Shown here piece after piece: positions 15,877 through 23,515 of a DNA stretch of 36,864 nucleotides (positions are counted from its first letter, which is position 1; each line of letters starts with the position of its first letter). Origin of the DNA: an uncultured Agathobaculum sp. (GTDB lineage: Bacteria; Bacillota; Clostridia; Oscillospirales; Butyricicoccaceae). The DNA lies in assembly GCF_944384735.1 (NCBI RefSeq), contig NZ_CALWUN010000022.1, forward strand, positions 1 through 36,864, read 5' to 3'. A program made the position numbers and the translations under genes. The notes beneath the pieces are model-generated. The model made no database searches, was not told where the DNA came from, and was given only the letters and a program-made list of their open reading frames with translations.

Positions 15877-17124
15877 ATGCGGCAACTGATGGACATCGCC
15901 GAGGCGGCGCGCCGCGTCAAGCACGCGGTGGCAAAGCTCGGCACCAACGACAAAAACTGCGGCCTGTGCGCCATCGCGGACGCGCTCGAGGCGCACGCGG
16001 ACGAGATCATCGCCGCCAACCGCACCGACATCGAAAACGGCCGTGCAAACGGCCTGTCCGCCGGCCTGATCGACCGCCTGATGCTGGACAAAAAGCGCAT
16101 CGCGGGCATTGCGGAGGGCTGCCGGCAGGTGGCCGCGCTGCCCGACCCGGTCGGCGAGGTGCTCGGCATGCACAAGCGCCCGAACGGCCTTGTCATCGGC
16201 CGCAAGCGCGTGCCGATGGGCGTCATCGGCATCATCTATGAGGCGCGCCCCAACGTCACGGTCGACGCGGCCGCGCTGTGCTTCAAGGCGGGCTCGGCCT
16301 GCATCCTGCGCGGCGGCAAGGAGGCGTTCCACTCCTCGCTGTGCCTGACCAACCTGATGCGCGCCGCGCTCGAGGCCGAGGGTCTGCCCGCAGACGCGAT
16401 CAACCTGGTCGAGGATACCTCGCGCGACAGCGCCAACCAGATGATGAAGATGAACGGCTATCTGGACGTGCTCATCCCGCGCGGCGGCGCGGGGCTGATC
16501 CGCGCGGTCGTGCAGAACGCGACCGTGCCGGTCATCGAGACGGGCACGGGTAACTGCCACGTCTATGTCGACGCGTCGGCCAACCTCGACATGGCGCGGG
16601 ATATCCTTATCAATGCCAAGTGCCAGCGGCCGAGCGTGTGCAACGCCGCCGAAAGCCTGCTGGTGCACAAGGATGTTGCGGCGGCCTTCCTTCCGATGGC
16701 AGCCGAAGGGCTGTCGCCCGACGGCGTCGTGCTGCACGGCTGCCCGCGCACGATGGAGATCCTCGGCGGCGCGGTGCAGCCCGCGACCGACGAGGACTAC
16801 GGCCGCGAATACCTCGGCTATGAAATCTCGTGCAAGGTGGTCGACAGCCTCGACGAGGCCATCGACCATATCAACACCTACAACACCGGCCACTCGGAGT
16901 GCATCGTCACGCGGGACTACGATGCCGCGCAGCGGTTTTTGGACGAGGTGGACGCCGCGGCGGTCTACGTCAACGCCTCCACCCGCTTTACCGACGGCTT
17001 CGAGTTCGGCTTTGGCGCGGAGATCGGCATTTCCACCCAGAAGCTACACGCGCGCGGCCCGATGGGGCTGACCGCGCTGACCACCACCAAATATATCATC
17101 TACGGAAACGGACAGGTGCGCTGA
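15877..17124 (+). CDS. proA: Gamma-glutamyl phosphate reductase
   Basis: A 415-residue NADPH-dependent aldehyde-dehydrogenase-fold enzyme. It reduces gamma-glutamyl phosphate to glutamate semialdehyde, the second step of proline synthesis. Typical stretches are PMGVIGIIYEARPNVTVDAA, ILRGGKEAFHSS, PRGGAGLI, the catalytic Cys in RPSVCNAAE, YVNASTRFTDGFEFGFGAEIGIST and HARGPMGL. The length matches the E. coli enzyme. An AGGTGA site lies 6 nt before the ATG. Its stop overlaps the ATG of the CYTH gene by one base. Confidence 0.97.
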   Translation: MRQLMDIAEAARRVKHAVAKLGTNDKNCGLCAIADALEAHADEIIAANRTDIENGRANGLSAGLIDRLMLDKKRIAGIAEGCRQVAALPDPVGEVLGMHKRPNGLVIGRKRVPMGVIGIIYEARPNVTVDAAALCFKAGSACILRGGKEAFHSSLCLTNLMRAALEAEGLPADAINLVEDTSRDSANQMMKMNGYLDVLIPRGGAGLIRAVVQNATVPVIETGTGNCHVYVDASANLDMARDILINAKCQRPSVCNAAESLLVHKDVAAAFLPMAAEGLSPDGVVLHGCPRTMEILGGAVQPATDEDYGREYLGYEISCKVVDSLDEAIDHINTYNTGHSECIVTRDYDAAQRFLDEVDAAAVYVNASTRFTDGFEFGFGAEIGISTQKLHARGPMGLTALTTTKYIIYGNGQVR

Positions 17125-17729
17125 TGAACAGAACGATGGAGAAGGAGTACAAGTGGCGCGCGGACGAGGGCAAGCTGGGACAGGCGCTTTTGTGGGCCTC
17201 CTCCTGCATCGGCAGCCAGAGCCGCATCGTGCACATGCAGTCGCGGTATTTCGATACCGCGGACGGGCTGCTGCGCAGCCAGCAGGCTGCGCTGCGCCTG
17301 CGCCGCGAAAACAACAACAGCATCTGCTGCCTGAAATTGCGCAACGAAAACACGCCCGACGGCATGCGTGCGCACGAGGAGTACGAGTGCGCCGCCCCGT
17401 CCATCACCGAAGGGCTGCGCTGCCTGCCCCAGAAGGGCGCGCCCGCCGCGCTGTGCGCGCAGGCGCTCGCCGGCCCGCTTGAGGAGATCTGTGCAGTCGA
17501 CTTCCGCCGCTGCGCCGTGCTCATCCAGCAGGGCGACATGGTGTGCGAGCTGGCGCTCGACCAAGGCATCATGCGCCGCGGGAACAACACCGCGCCGCTG
17601 TGCGAGATCGAGCTGGAGTATGTCGCGGGCAGCGAGCAGGCTTTCCGCGCACTCGCCGCCGACCTGGCCGGGCAGCTTGCGCTCGTGCCCGAGCCGGACA
17701 GCAAGCTCGTGCGCGCCATGCGCCTGTAA
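17124..17729 (+). CDS. CYTH-domain (triphosphate tunnel) protein
   Basis: A 201-residue CYTH protein. The diagnostic ExExK is at Glu6-Glu8-Lys10 (MEKEYKW), followed by RYFDTADGLL and ALRLRREN, and near the end EIELEYV and SKLVRAMRL, as expected for the tunnel that binds triphosphate with divalent metal. Characterised members hydrolyse inorganic triphosphate or thiamine triphosphate, or act as class IV adenylate cyclases; the substrate here is unknown. The gene is translationally coupled to proA (TGATG) and is last before the hairpin array. Confidence 0.85.
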   Translation: MNRTMEKEYKWRADEGKLGQALLWASSCIGSQSRIVHMQSRYFDTADGLLRSQQAALRLRRENNNSICCLKLRNENTPDGMRAHEEYECAAPSITEGLRCLPQKGAPAALCAQALAGPLEEICAVDFRRCAVLIQQGDMVCELALDQGIMRRGNNTAPLCEIELEYVAGSEQAFRALAADLAGQLALVPEPDSKLVRAMRL

Positions 17730-17739
17730 GCATCGGGAA

Positions 17740-17960
17740 TGGCAAAAGGCCGCCCTCCGGGGCGGCTTTCCGTTTGTCAAAAAAGTCCTCGCGCCGCAGC
17801 GCGTATCATTTAGCCGCTCTGTGAGCGGCATCAAAAAAGCGAGCTCTGCCCGCTTTTTTTGATGCATTTCATTCGATCGGAAGCGTGGTTCCGATCGAGA
17901 GACTGTCGATGTCTTTCGACAGCCTCAAAGCCGCCCTCCGGGGCGGCCTTTTCTTGTCCC
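17740..17960. repeat. Array of five hairpins bounded by two identical ones
   Basis: The 384-nt gap between the CYTH gene and putP holds five inverted repeats in a row. The first, 17749-17755/17760-17766, and the last, 17930-17936/17941-17947, have the same GCCGCCC-TCCG-GGGCGGC sequence. Between them are 17813-17819/17823-17829, 17828-17841/17851-17865 (with A and T runs, a bidirectional terminator) and a 10-bp stem, 17873-17882/17889-17898. A further 7-bp stem, 17903-17909/17916-17922, brings the total to six. The first and last are followed by short T runs. Part is terminator, but the size and the repeated ends look like a dispersed intergenic element. The remainder up to putP holds only its promoter. 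Confidence 0.7.
17828..17865. terminator. Bidirectional Rho-independent terminator
   Basis: Arms 17828-17841 and 17851-17865 pair over 14 bp, with six A on the left and seven T on the right and a 9-nt loop. It would stop transcription from either side. Confidence 0.8.
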
Positions 17961-18055
17961 CGCGAACGATTGTGATAACTGCCGCAGGCGAAACGGCGCC
18001 GGAATTGTGCAAAGCGGATATTTTTGCGCACCCGCGCAATTCTCTCGCCGCGTTC

Positions 18056-18084
18056 TTGCAAAAATCCCCGTTTCCATGTATAAT
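18056..18084 (+). promoter_or_regulatory. Promoter of putP
   Basis: TTGCAA (18056-18061), a 17-nt spacer and a consensus TATAAT (18079-18084), 30 nt before the putP start. Confidence 0.85.
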
Positions 18085-18113
18085 ATACATGAAATTTGGG
18101 AGGGTAACTACAC

Positions 18114-19610
18114 ATGAACTTTGACAGCATCATCACCATCGCCGCGTTCGGCGTCTACCTGATCTTTATGATCTGTGTCGGTATGTACTTCATGGGCAAG
18201 AGCCGCACGACGAGCGAATACTTCCTCGGCGGGCGCAAGCTGGGCTCGTGGGTCACCTCGATGAGCGCGCAGGCGTCCGATATGTCGGGCTGGCTGCTCA
18301 TGGGCCTGCCCGGCGCGGCCTACCTGTCCGGCGTCTCGGCCGGCTGGATCGCCATCGGCCTTGCCATTGGCACCTACCTCAACTGGCTGCTGGTCGCCAA
18401 GCCGCTGCGCCAGTACACCAAGGTCGCGGACGACGCGATCACGCTTCCGCAGTTCTTCAAAAACCGTTTTCAGGACGAAAGCGGCATGATCTCGGTCATC
18501 GCGGCCGTGTTCATCCTTGTGTTCTTCCTGTTCTACACCGCGTCCGGCTTTGTGTCCTGCGCCAAGCTGTTCTCCTCGGTGTTCGGCATTCCCTATCTGG
18601 CCTCGCTGGTCGTCGGCGCGGTCGTCGTCATCTCCTACACCTTCGCCGGCGGCTTTTTCGCCGTCTGCTGGACCGACTTCTTCCAGGGCATGCTGATGTT
18701 CTTCTGCGTCATCGCCGTGCCGAGCATCGCCATCGGCTCGCTGGGCGGCCCGTCCGACTTCTTCGCGCAGGTCGAGGCCTTTAACCCGGATTTCCTGAAC
18801 ATGTTCGTCGACGGCGCGAGCGGCACGCCGTACACCGCCGTCGGCATCATTTCACTTTTGGCATGGGGCCTTGGCTACTTCGGCCAGCCGCACATCCTGG
18901 TGCGCTTTATGGGCATCGAGTCCCCCGGCGCGATCAAGAAATCCCGCCGCATTGCGACCACCTGGGTGCTCATTTCACTGACGGCCGCCGTACTGATCGG
19001 CATGTCCGGCCGCATGTTCCTCGGCGACGGCCTGCTGGTCACCGCGGGCAATGAGGAAACCATCTACATCAACATGGTCAGCCGCATCTTCCCGGTGTTC
19101 ATCGCCGGTATCTTCCTGTCCGCGATCCTCGCGGCCATCATGTCCACCGCGGACAGCCAGCTGCTGGTCACCGCCTCGGCCATCACCGAGGATTTCTACC
19201 ACAACAAGATCCGTCCCAAGGCCTCCCCGATGGAGCTGATGTGGGTATCCCGCATCTGCGTCATCGCGGTCGCGCTGATCGCCGTGCTGATCGCCACCAA
19301 CCAGAACAGCACCGTGCTCGGTCTGGTCGAGTATGCGTGGGCCGGCTTCGGCTCGGCCTTCGGCCCGCTGGTGCTGTGCTCGCTGTTCTGGCGCCGCGCC
19401 AATAAGTACGGCGCATACGCCGGCATCATCGTCGGCGGCGTGGTCGACCTCGTCTGGGCGCAGCTGTCCGGCGGCGTGTTCGACCTGTATGAGATCGTAC
19501 CCGGCTTTGTCTGCGGCCTGCTCGCCATCATCGTGGTCAGCCTGCTGACCCCCGCCCCGTCCAAGGAAGTCACCGACAGGTTCGACTCCTACCGCACCTG
19601 TGAGGAATAA
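18114..19610 (+). CDS. putP: Sodium/proline symporter
   Basis: A 498-residue SSS-family transporter, close in length and sequence to E. coli PutP. It has about 13 membrane segments, and the typical GGRKLGSWVTSMSAQASDMSGWLLMGLPGAAYLSG near the N-terminus carries residues tied to Na+ and proline binding. Further matches are GQPHILVRFMGIES and ILAAIMSTADSQLLV. It imports proline with Na+. A GGGAGGG site precedes the ATG. It stands right after the proline biosynthesis genes but has its own promoter, so uptake and synthesis can be controlled separately. Confidence 0.94.
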   Translation: MNFDSIITIAAFGVYLIFMICVGMYFMGKSRTTSEYFLGGRKLGSWVTSMSAQASDMSGWLLMGLPGAAYLSGVSAGWIAIGLAIGTYLNWLLVAKPLRQYTKVADDAITLPQFFKNRFQDESGMISVIAAVFILVFFLFYTASGFVSCAKLFSSVFGIPYLASLVVGAVVVISYTFAGGFFAVCWTDFFQGMLMFFCVIAVPSIAIGSLGGPSDFFAQVEAFNPDFLNMFVDGASGTPYTAVGIISLLAWGLGYFGQPHILVRFMGIESPGAIKKSRRIATTWVLISLTAAVLIGMSGRMFLGDGLLVTAGNEETIYINMVSRIFPVFIAGIFLSAILAAIMSTADSQLLVTASAITEDFYHNKIRPKASPMELMWVSRICVIAVALIAVLIATNQNSTVLGLVEYAWAGFGSAFGPLVLCSLFWRRANKYGAYAGIIVGGVVDLVWAQLSGGVFDLYEIVPGFVCGLLAIIVVSLLTPAPSKEVTDRFDSYRTCEE

Positions 19611-20483
19611 ATGAAACGCAAACTCCGCTCTATCCTGTGGCTTGCCGCAGGCATCGTGCTCGCGCTGGGCGGGCTGTTCAAGGTGTCCGACGACCTGCTC
19701 CCCGCCCGGGAGCTGACCGCCGACACCGCCGTACACTTCATCGACGTCGGTCAGGGCGACGCGGCGCTGCTGCTCTCGGGCGGGCAGGCCGTACTGGTCG
19801 ACGCGGGCACCTCGCAGAGCGCGGACAGCCTTGTCCGCTACCTGCAGGAACTGGGCGTGACCGAGCTGTACGCCGCCATCGCCACCCACCCGCACGCCGA
19901 CCACATCGGCGGCATGGCGCAGGTGGTTGAGACGTTCCCCATCGGCCATTTCTACATGGGCGCGGAAACGCAGAACACCGCCACCTATGAGCGCATGCTC
20001 GACGCGCTGGACGCGCAGGGCGTGCCGGTCTCGGTGCCCGAGCCGGGCGACGAGCTGGTGTTCGACTCGGGCGCGTCGTTGGTGTTCCTCGGCCCGGCGG
20101 ACGACGTGCCCAAAACCAACCTCAACGACCGCTCGCTCGTCTGCCTGTTCCGCGCGGGCGAACAGGACGTGCTGCTGATGGGCGACGCGGAAAGCGCCGC
20201 CGAGCAGTCGCTGCTGGCGCACTATCCCTCGCTGCGGTGCGACGTGCTCAAGGTCGGCCACCATGGCGCGGACACCTCCTCTTCCGTCGAGTTCCTGCGC
20301 ACGGTGCAGCCGACGACCGCCGTGATCTCCTGCGGCGTGGACAACGACTACGGCCACCCCGACCCGCAGACGCTCGAAAACCTGTCCCTGGCGGGCGTGG
20401 ATGACGTCCGCATCACCGCGCAAAGCGGCACGGTCATCCTCCCGCTCAACCCCCCGTCATCTAGCAAGGAGAATGCTGCATGA
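19611..20483 (+). CDS. ComEC-like metallo-beta-lactamase-fold hydrolase
   Basis: A 290-residue protein with an N-terminal signal anchor (about 5-22) and one metallo-beta-lactamase domain like the C-terminal part of ComEC/Rec2. Metal-site motifs are HPHADHIGG (His93, His95, Asp97, His98), MGDAES and VGHHGAD. The separate, soluble ComEC-type hydrolases of Firmicutes are thought to act outside the membrane, possibly as nucleases; this is family-level inference. Its ATG directly follows the putP TAA, and it overlaps the DUF3006 gene by ATGA. Confidence 0.87.
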   Translation: MKRKLRSILWLAAGIVLALGGLFKVSDDLLPARELTADTAVHFIDVGQGDAALLLSGGQAVLVDAGTSQSADSLVRYLQELGVTELYAAIATHPHADHIGGMAQVVETFPIGHFYMGAETQNTATYERMLDALDAQGVPVSVPEPGDELVFDSGASLVFLGPADDVPKTNLNDRSLVCLFRAGEQDVLLMGDAESAAEQSLLAHYPSLRCDVLKVGHHGADTSSSVEFLRTVQPTTAVISCGVDNDYGHPDPQTLENLSLAGVDDVRITAQSGTVILPLNPPSSSKENAA

Positions 20484-20713
20484 AACAGACCGGTATTGTC
20501 GACCGCTTTGAAGGCGACACTGTGGTTGTCGAAATCGGCGGAAGGCTGGTAAATTTCCCGCGTGCCGGCGCGCCCTCCATGCTCGCAGAAGGCATGGTGG
20601 TCGTCGTGCAAGACGGCCGCATCGCGGAGATCGACCAGATCGAGACCCAGCGGATCGAGGACGACATGCGCCGCCGCTTTGAGCGCATCCTCGGCAAGCA
20701 AACCGACGAATAA
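20480..20713 (+). CDS. DUF3006 small protein
   Basis: A 77-residue protein beginning GIVDRFEGDTVVVEIGG, the signature of the DUF3006 family: a small beta-rich head, then a charged helix (QRIEDDMRRRFERILG). The function is unknown. It overlaps the ComEC-like hydrolase by 4 nt; the pairing of these two families is common in Clostridia and suggests a shared role. Confidence 0.85.
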   Translation: MKQTGIVDRFEGDTVVVEIGGRLVNFPRAGAPSMLAEGMVVVVQDGRIAEIDQIETQRIEDDMRRRFERILGKQTDE

Positions 20714-20740
20714 TCCCCAATTAAGAAAGGCGAACGACCC

Positions 20741-22009
20741 ATGGAAAAGAAACCCTTTTTGACACTGGAACAGGTGCAGGAGATCGCCAAGACCTACCCC
20801 ACCCCGTTCCATATCTACGACGAGAAGGCCATCCGCGAAAACGCGCGCAAGGTAAAGCAGGCGTTTGCGTGGAACCCCGGCTTCAAGGAGTATTTCGCGG
20901 TCAAGGCCACGCCCAACCCGCGTCTGGTGCAGCTGCTGCATGAGGAAGGCTTCGGCTGCGACTGTTCGAGCTACACCGAGCTGCTGCTGAGCCGCGCCTG
21001 CGGCATCACCGGGCACGAGATCATGTTCTCCTCGAACGTCACCCCGAACGAGGACTTCAAACTGGCCAGCGACCTCGACGCCATCGTCAACTTCGACGAC
21101 ATCACCCACCTCGACTACTACGACAAGGTCGGCGAATGGAAGGAGACCATGTCCTGCCGCTTCAACCCGGGCGGCGACTTCGTGCTGGAAAACGAGATCA
21201 TGGACACCCCGCAGGAAGCCAAATACGGCATGACCCGCGAACAGCTGATCGAGGCGTTCAAGTATATGAAGAGCAAGGGCGTCAAGCACTTCGGCATCCA
21301 CGCCTTCCTCGCGTCCAACACGGTGGCCAACGAGTATTACCCCGCCCTCGCCCGCATCCTGTTCCAGCTGGCGGTCGAGGTGCGCAAGGAGACCGGCGTG
21401 CACATCGCGTTTATCAACCTGTCGGGCGGCGTGGGCATCCCCTACAAGCCGTGGCAGGAGCCGAACGACATCATGGCCATTGGCGAGGGTGTGCGCCGCG
21501 CGTTTGAAGAGGTGCTGGTGCCCGCGGGCATGGGCGATATCGCTATCTACACCGAGATGGGCCGCTACATCCTCGGCCCCTACGGCGCGCTGGTCGCCCA
21601 GTGCATCCACCACAAGCACACCTACAAGGAATACGCCGGTCTGGACGCGTGCGCGGCCAACCTGATGCGCCCGGCGATGTACGGCGCCTACCACCACATC
21701 ACCGTGCTGGGCAAGGAGGACGCGCTGCACGACCGTACCTATGACGTGACCGGCGGCCTGTGCGAAAATAACGACAAGTTCGCCATCGACCGCAACCTGC
21801 CCCGCATTGACATCGGCGATTACGTCTATATCCACGATACGGGCGCGCACGGCTTCTCGATGGGCTACAACTACAACGGCAAGCTGCGCTCCGCCGAACT
21901 GCTGCTGCGTGAGGACGGCTCGGTCGAGCTGATCCGCCGCGCGGAGACCCCCAAGGATTACTTTGCAACGCTCGACTTCACCGGCCTGTTCGACGATATC
22001 CTGCGGTAA
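20741..22009 (+). CDS. Diaminopimelate decarboxylase-like PLP enzyme (LysA family)
   Basis: A 422-residue fold-III PLP decarboxylase. The PLP lysine is Lys55 in YFAVKATPNP, the glycine loop is INLSGGVGIPY (about 226-235), and the second-subunit cysteine is Cys341 in DVTGGLCENND. LysA would turn meso-diaminopimelate into lysine. Several motifs differ from the textbook form: GIHAFLASN replaces the usual HIGSQ (about 186-193), and YTEMGRY replaces the EPGR element (about 270-276). It may therefore be a divergent LysA or a related decarboxylase. It follows the DUF3006 gene by 27 nt, with an AAGAAAGG site. Confidence 0.75.
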   Translation: MEKKPFLTLEQVQEIAKTYPTPFHIYDEKAIRENARKVKQAFAWNPGFKEYFAVKATPNPRLVQLLHEEGFGCDCSSYTELLLSRACGITGHEIMFSSNVTPNEDFKLASDLDAIVNFDDITHLDYYDKVGEWKETMSCRFNPGGDFVLENEIMDTPQEAKYGMTREQLIEAFKYMKSKGVKHFGIHAFLASNTVANEYYPALARILFQLAVEVRKETGVHIAFINLSGGVGIPYKPWQEPNDIMAIGEGVRRAFEEVLVPAGMGDIAIYTEMGRYILGPYGALVAQCIHHKHTYKEYAGLDACAANLMRPAMYGAYHHITVLGKEDALHDRTYDVTGGLCENNDKFAIDRNLPRIDIGDYVYIHDTGAHGFSMGYNYNGKLRSAELLLREDGSVELIRRAETPKDYFATLDFTGLFDDILR

Positions 22010-22039
22010 GCCCACCGGCCGCACCAACCACAACAGCAA

Positions 22040-22078
22040 AGCGCCCCCTGCACCGGCAAACGCCGGTGCAGGGGGCGC
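22040..22078. terminator. Strong hairpin between convergent genes
   Basis: A 17-bp perfect stem (about 22041-22057 with 22062-22078) lies between the LysA-like gene and the convergent response-regulator gene, without a T tract. A second small hairpin (22097-22103/22107-22113) abuts the response-regulator stop. Confidence 0.75.
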
Positions 22079-22114
22079 CGTTCTACGGCTGGAACTGCCG
22101 GGACAGTCCCGGCG

Positions 22115-22789
22115 CTACGCCTGCAGGTAATAGCCGATGCCGCGCTCGGCGTGGATCTGCGCCCGCGAACCGATGCCGCGCAGCTTGCGCCGCACGAGCG
22201 ACAGGTAGACCTCGATCGCGTTGTAGGCGGCGCTGCTGTCCAGACCCCATACCTTTTGCCGCAGCGTATCGCGCGGCAGCACCTGTCCGGCGTGCAGCAG
22301 GAACAGCTCCAGCAGCTGCAATTCCTTGCGGGACAGGCGGATCTCGCCATCCGGGCCGCGCAGCAGGCAATGGCTGCGGTCGAGCGACAGGTCGCCCGCC
22401 TGCAGCAGCTGCGGCTGCAGCACCGGGCTGCGCCGCCCCAAGGCGCGCACACGCGCCAGCAGCTCGCCCAGCAGGTAGGGCTGGGCGAGCACATCGTCCG
22501 CGCCCGCGTCCAGGATGGCGATGCGGTCGCGGGCAGTCAGGCGCTGCGCCACGACCAGCAGCGGCATGGACAGGCCGTCCGCGCGCAGCGCGGGCAGCTG
22601 TCCGGCCATCTCGTCCACCGCGGCTTTTCCCGCCTGTCCGGTCAGCAGCAGCGCCGCGTCATACAGCCCGGCCGGACAGGGGCGCGGCATGTCCCCCAGC
22701 TGCGGCACATGATCGTAAAGCAGATGGTCGCGCCGCAGCGCCTGCGGTATTTTTTCGTTATCGGCGCCGCCGAGCACAAGGATGCGCAT
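22115..22789 (-). CDS. Orphan OmpR/PhoB-type regulator with degenerate receiver
   Basis: A 224-residue protein with receiver-like domain (1-118) and winged-helix DNA-binding domain (about 128-222; LSRKELQLLELFLLHAGQVLPRDTL and AIEVYLSLVRRKLRG). The receiver fold is recognisable from GADDVLAQPYLLGELLARVRAL. The residues needed for phosphorylation are gone: the acidic pair is Gly7-Gly8, the phospho-Asp position is Leu49, and the conserved Lys is Gln103. It should therefore act without phosphotransfer, and no histidine kinase is near. The start at 22789 follows a GGAAGGGG site by 7 nt; an upstream in-frame Met has none. Confidence 0.88.
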   Translation of the reverse strand: MRILVLGGADNEKIPQALRRDHLLYDHVPQLGDMPRPCPAGLYDAALLLTGQAGKAAVDEMAGQLPALRADGLSMPLLVVAQRLTARDRIAILDAGADDVLAQPYLLGELLARVRALGRRSPVLQPQLLQAGDLSLDRSHCLLRGPDGEIRLSRKELQLLELFLLHAGQVLPRDTLRQKVWGLDSSAAYNAIEVYLSLVRRKLRGIGSRAQIHAERGIGYYLQA

Positions 22790-22888
22790 GGTTAAGCCCC
22801 TTCCCTTCCAAAAAAACTGTTGGATCGCCCCCGCACCACCGCGGGGACGGTATATTGCTTGCTTACCATTCTGGGGGTGCTTTGTGAC

Positions 22889-22926
22889 GGTTTTGTGTAA
22901 AACCGATGGACAAACCATTAAGGTTT
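22889..22926. promoter_or_regulatory. Two adjacent inverted repeats upstream of the orphan regulator
   Basis: GGTTTTGTGTAAAACC (22889-22904) is a perfect 6-bp inverted repeat with a 4-nt centre. Eight bases on, AAACC-ATTAA-GGTTT (22912-22926) repeats the same half-site in the opposite order. They lie in the 243-nt region between the regulator and the divergent ybaK, so they could be operators; the binding protein is unknown. Confidence 0.4.
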
Positions 22927-22971
22927 TTTAAAGACAGCGCCGCAGCGGTGCGCTTCCACCGTGCGCCGCCC

Positions 22972-23000
22972 TTGCGTTTTGCACAAAAGCAAGCTATAAT
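22972..23000 (+). promoter_or_regulatory. Promoter of ybaK
   Basis: TTGCGT (22972-22977), a 17-nt spacer and a consensus TATAAT (22995-23000), 33 nt before the ATG. Confidence 0.8.
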
Positions 23001-23032
23001 AACTGTATAAAACGCAGATTGGAGCGAACAGC

Positions 23033-23515
23033 ATGGCTTCCGACAAAACCAATGTGATGCGCGTGCTCGAACAGCATAAGATCGCCTACACCGCGCATGA
23101 ATATCCCCACGGCAAGGAGGCGGTCGATGGTGAAACGGTCGCCCGGTTGCTCGGGCAGGATGTCCGGCAGGTATTCAAAACGCTGGTCGCACGCGGCAAA
23201 TCGGGTGGGTACCACGTGTTTGTTATTCCGGTGGCAAAGGAGCTTGACCTGAAAAAGGCCGCCAAGGCCGCGGGCGAAAAGTCGGTCGAGCTGGTGCACG
23301 TCAAGGAACTGCTGGGGCTGACCGGCTATGTGCGCGGCGGCTGCTCGCCGGTCGGCATGAAAAAGGCCTTCCCGACCGTGTTTGACGCCAGCGTGCAGGA
23401 CATTCCGACGGTCATCGTGTCCGCCGGCAAGATCGGCTACCAGATCGAGTGTGCGCCCGCCGACCTGATGGCGCTCGTGCGCGCCACCGCCGCGCCCATC
23501 ACGACGGCGCCATAA
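23033..23515 (+). CDS. ybaK: YbaK/EbsC-type aminoacyl-tRNA deacylase
   Basis: A 160-residue YbaK-family protein that removes cysteine mis-attached to tRNA-Pro, a trans-editing role beside ProRS. Family features: N-terminal TNVMRVLEQHKIAYTAHEY, the central VFKTLVARG, and the GYVRGGCSPVGMKKAFPTVFD block that lines the active site. The length is normal. It has its own promoter. Its 3' end overlaps the convergent downstream gene by 17 nt with no terminator between, so the two transcripts must overlap. Confidence 0.93.
   Translation: MASDKTNVMRVLEQHKIAYTAHEYPHGKEAVDGETVARLLGQDVRQVFKTLVARGKSGGYHVFVIPVAKELDLKKAAKAAGEKSVELVHVKELLGLTGYVRGGCSPVGMKKAFPTVFDASVQDIPTVIVSAGKIGYQIECAPADLMALVRATAAPITTAP

Noticed and set aside
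17100..17867. Minus-strand frames crossing the CYTH gene and the hairpin array
   Set aside because: The translations run through inverted repeats and have no start signal or family; they reflect repeat content, not a gene.
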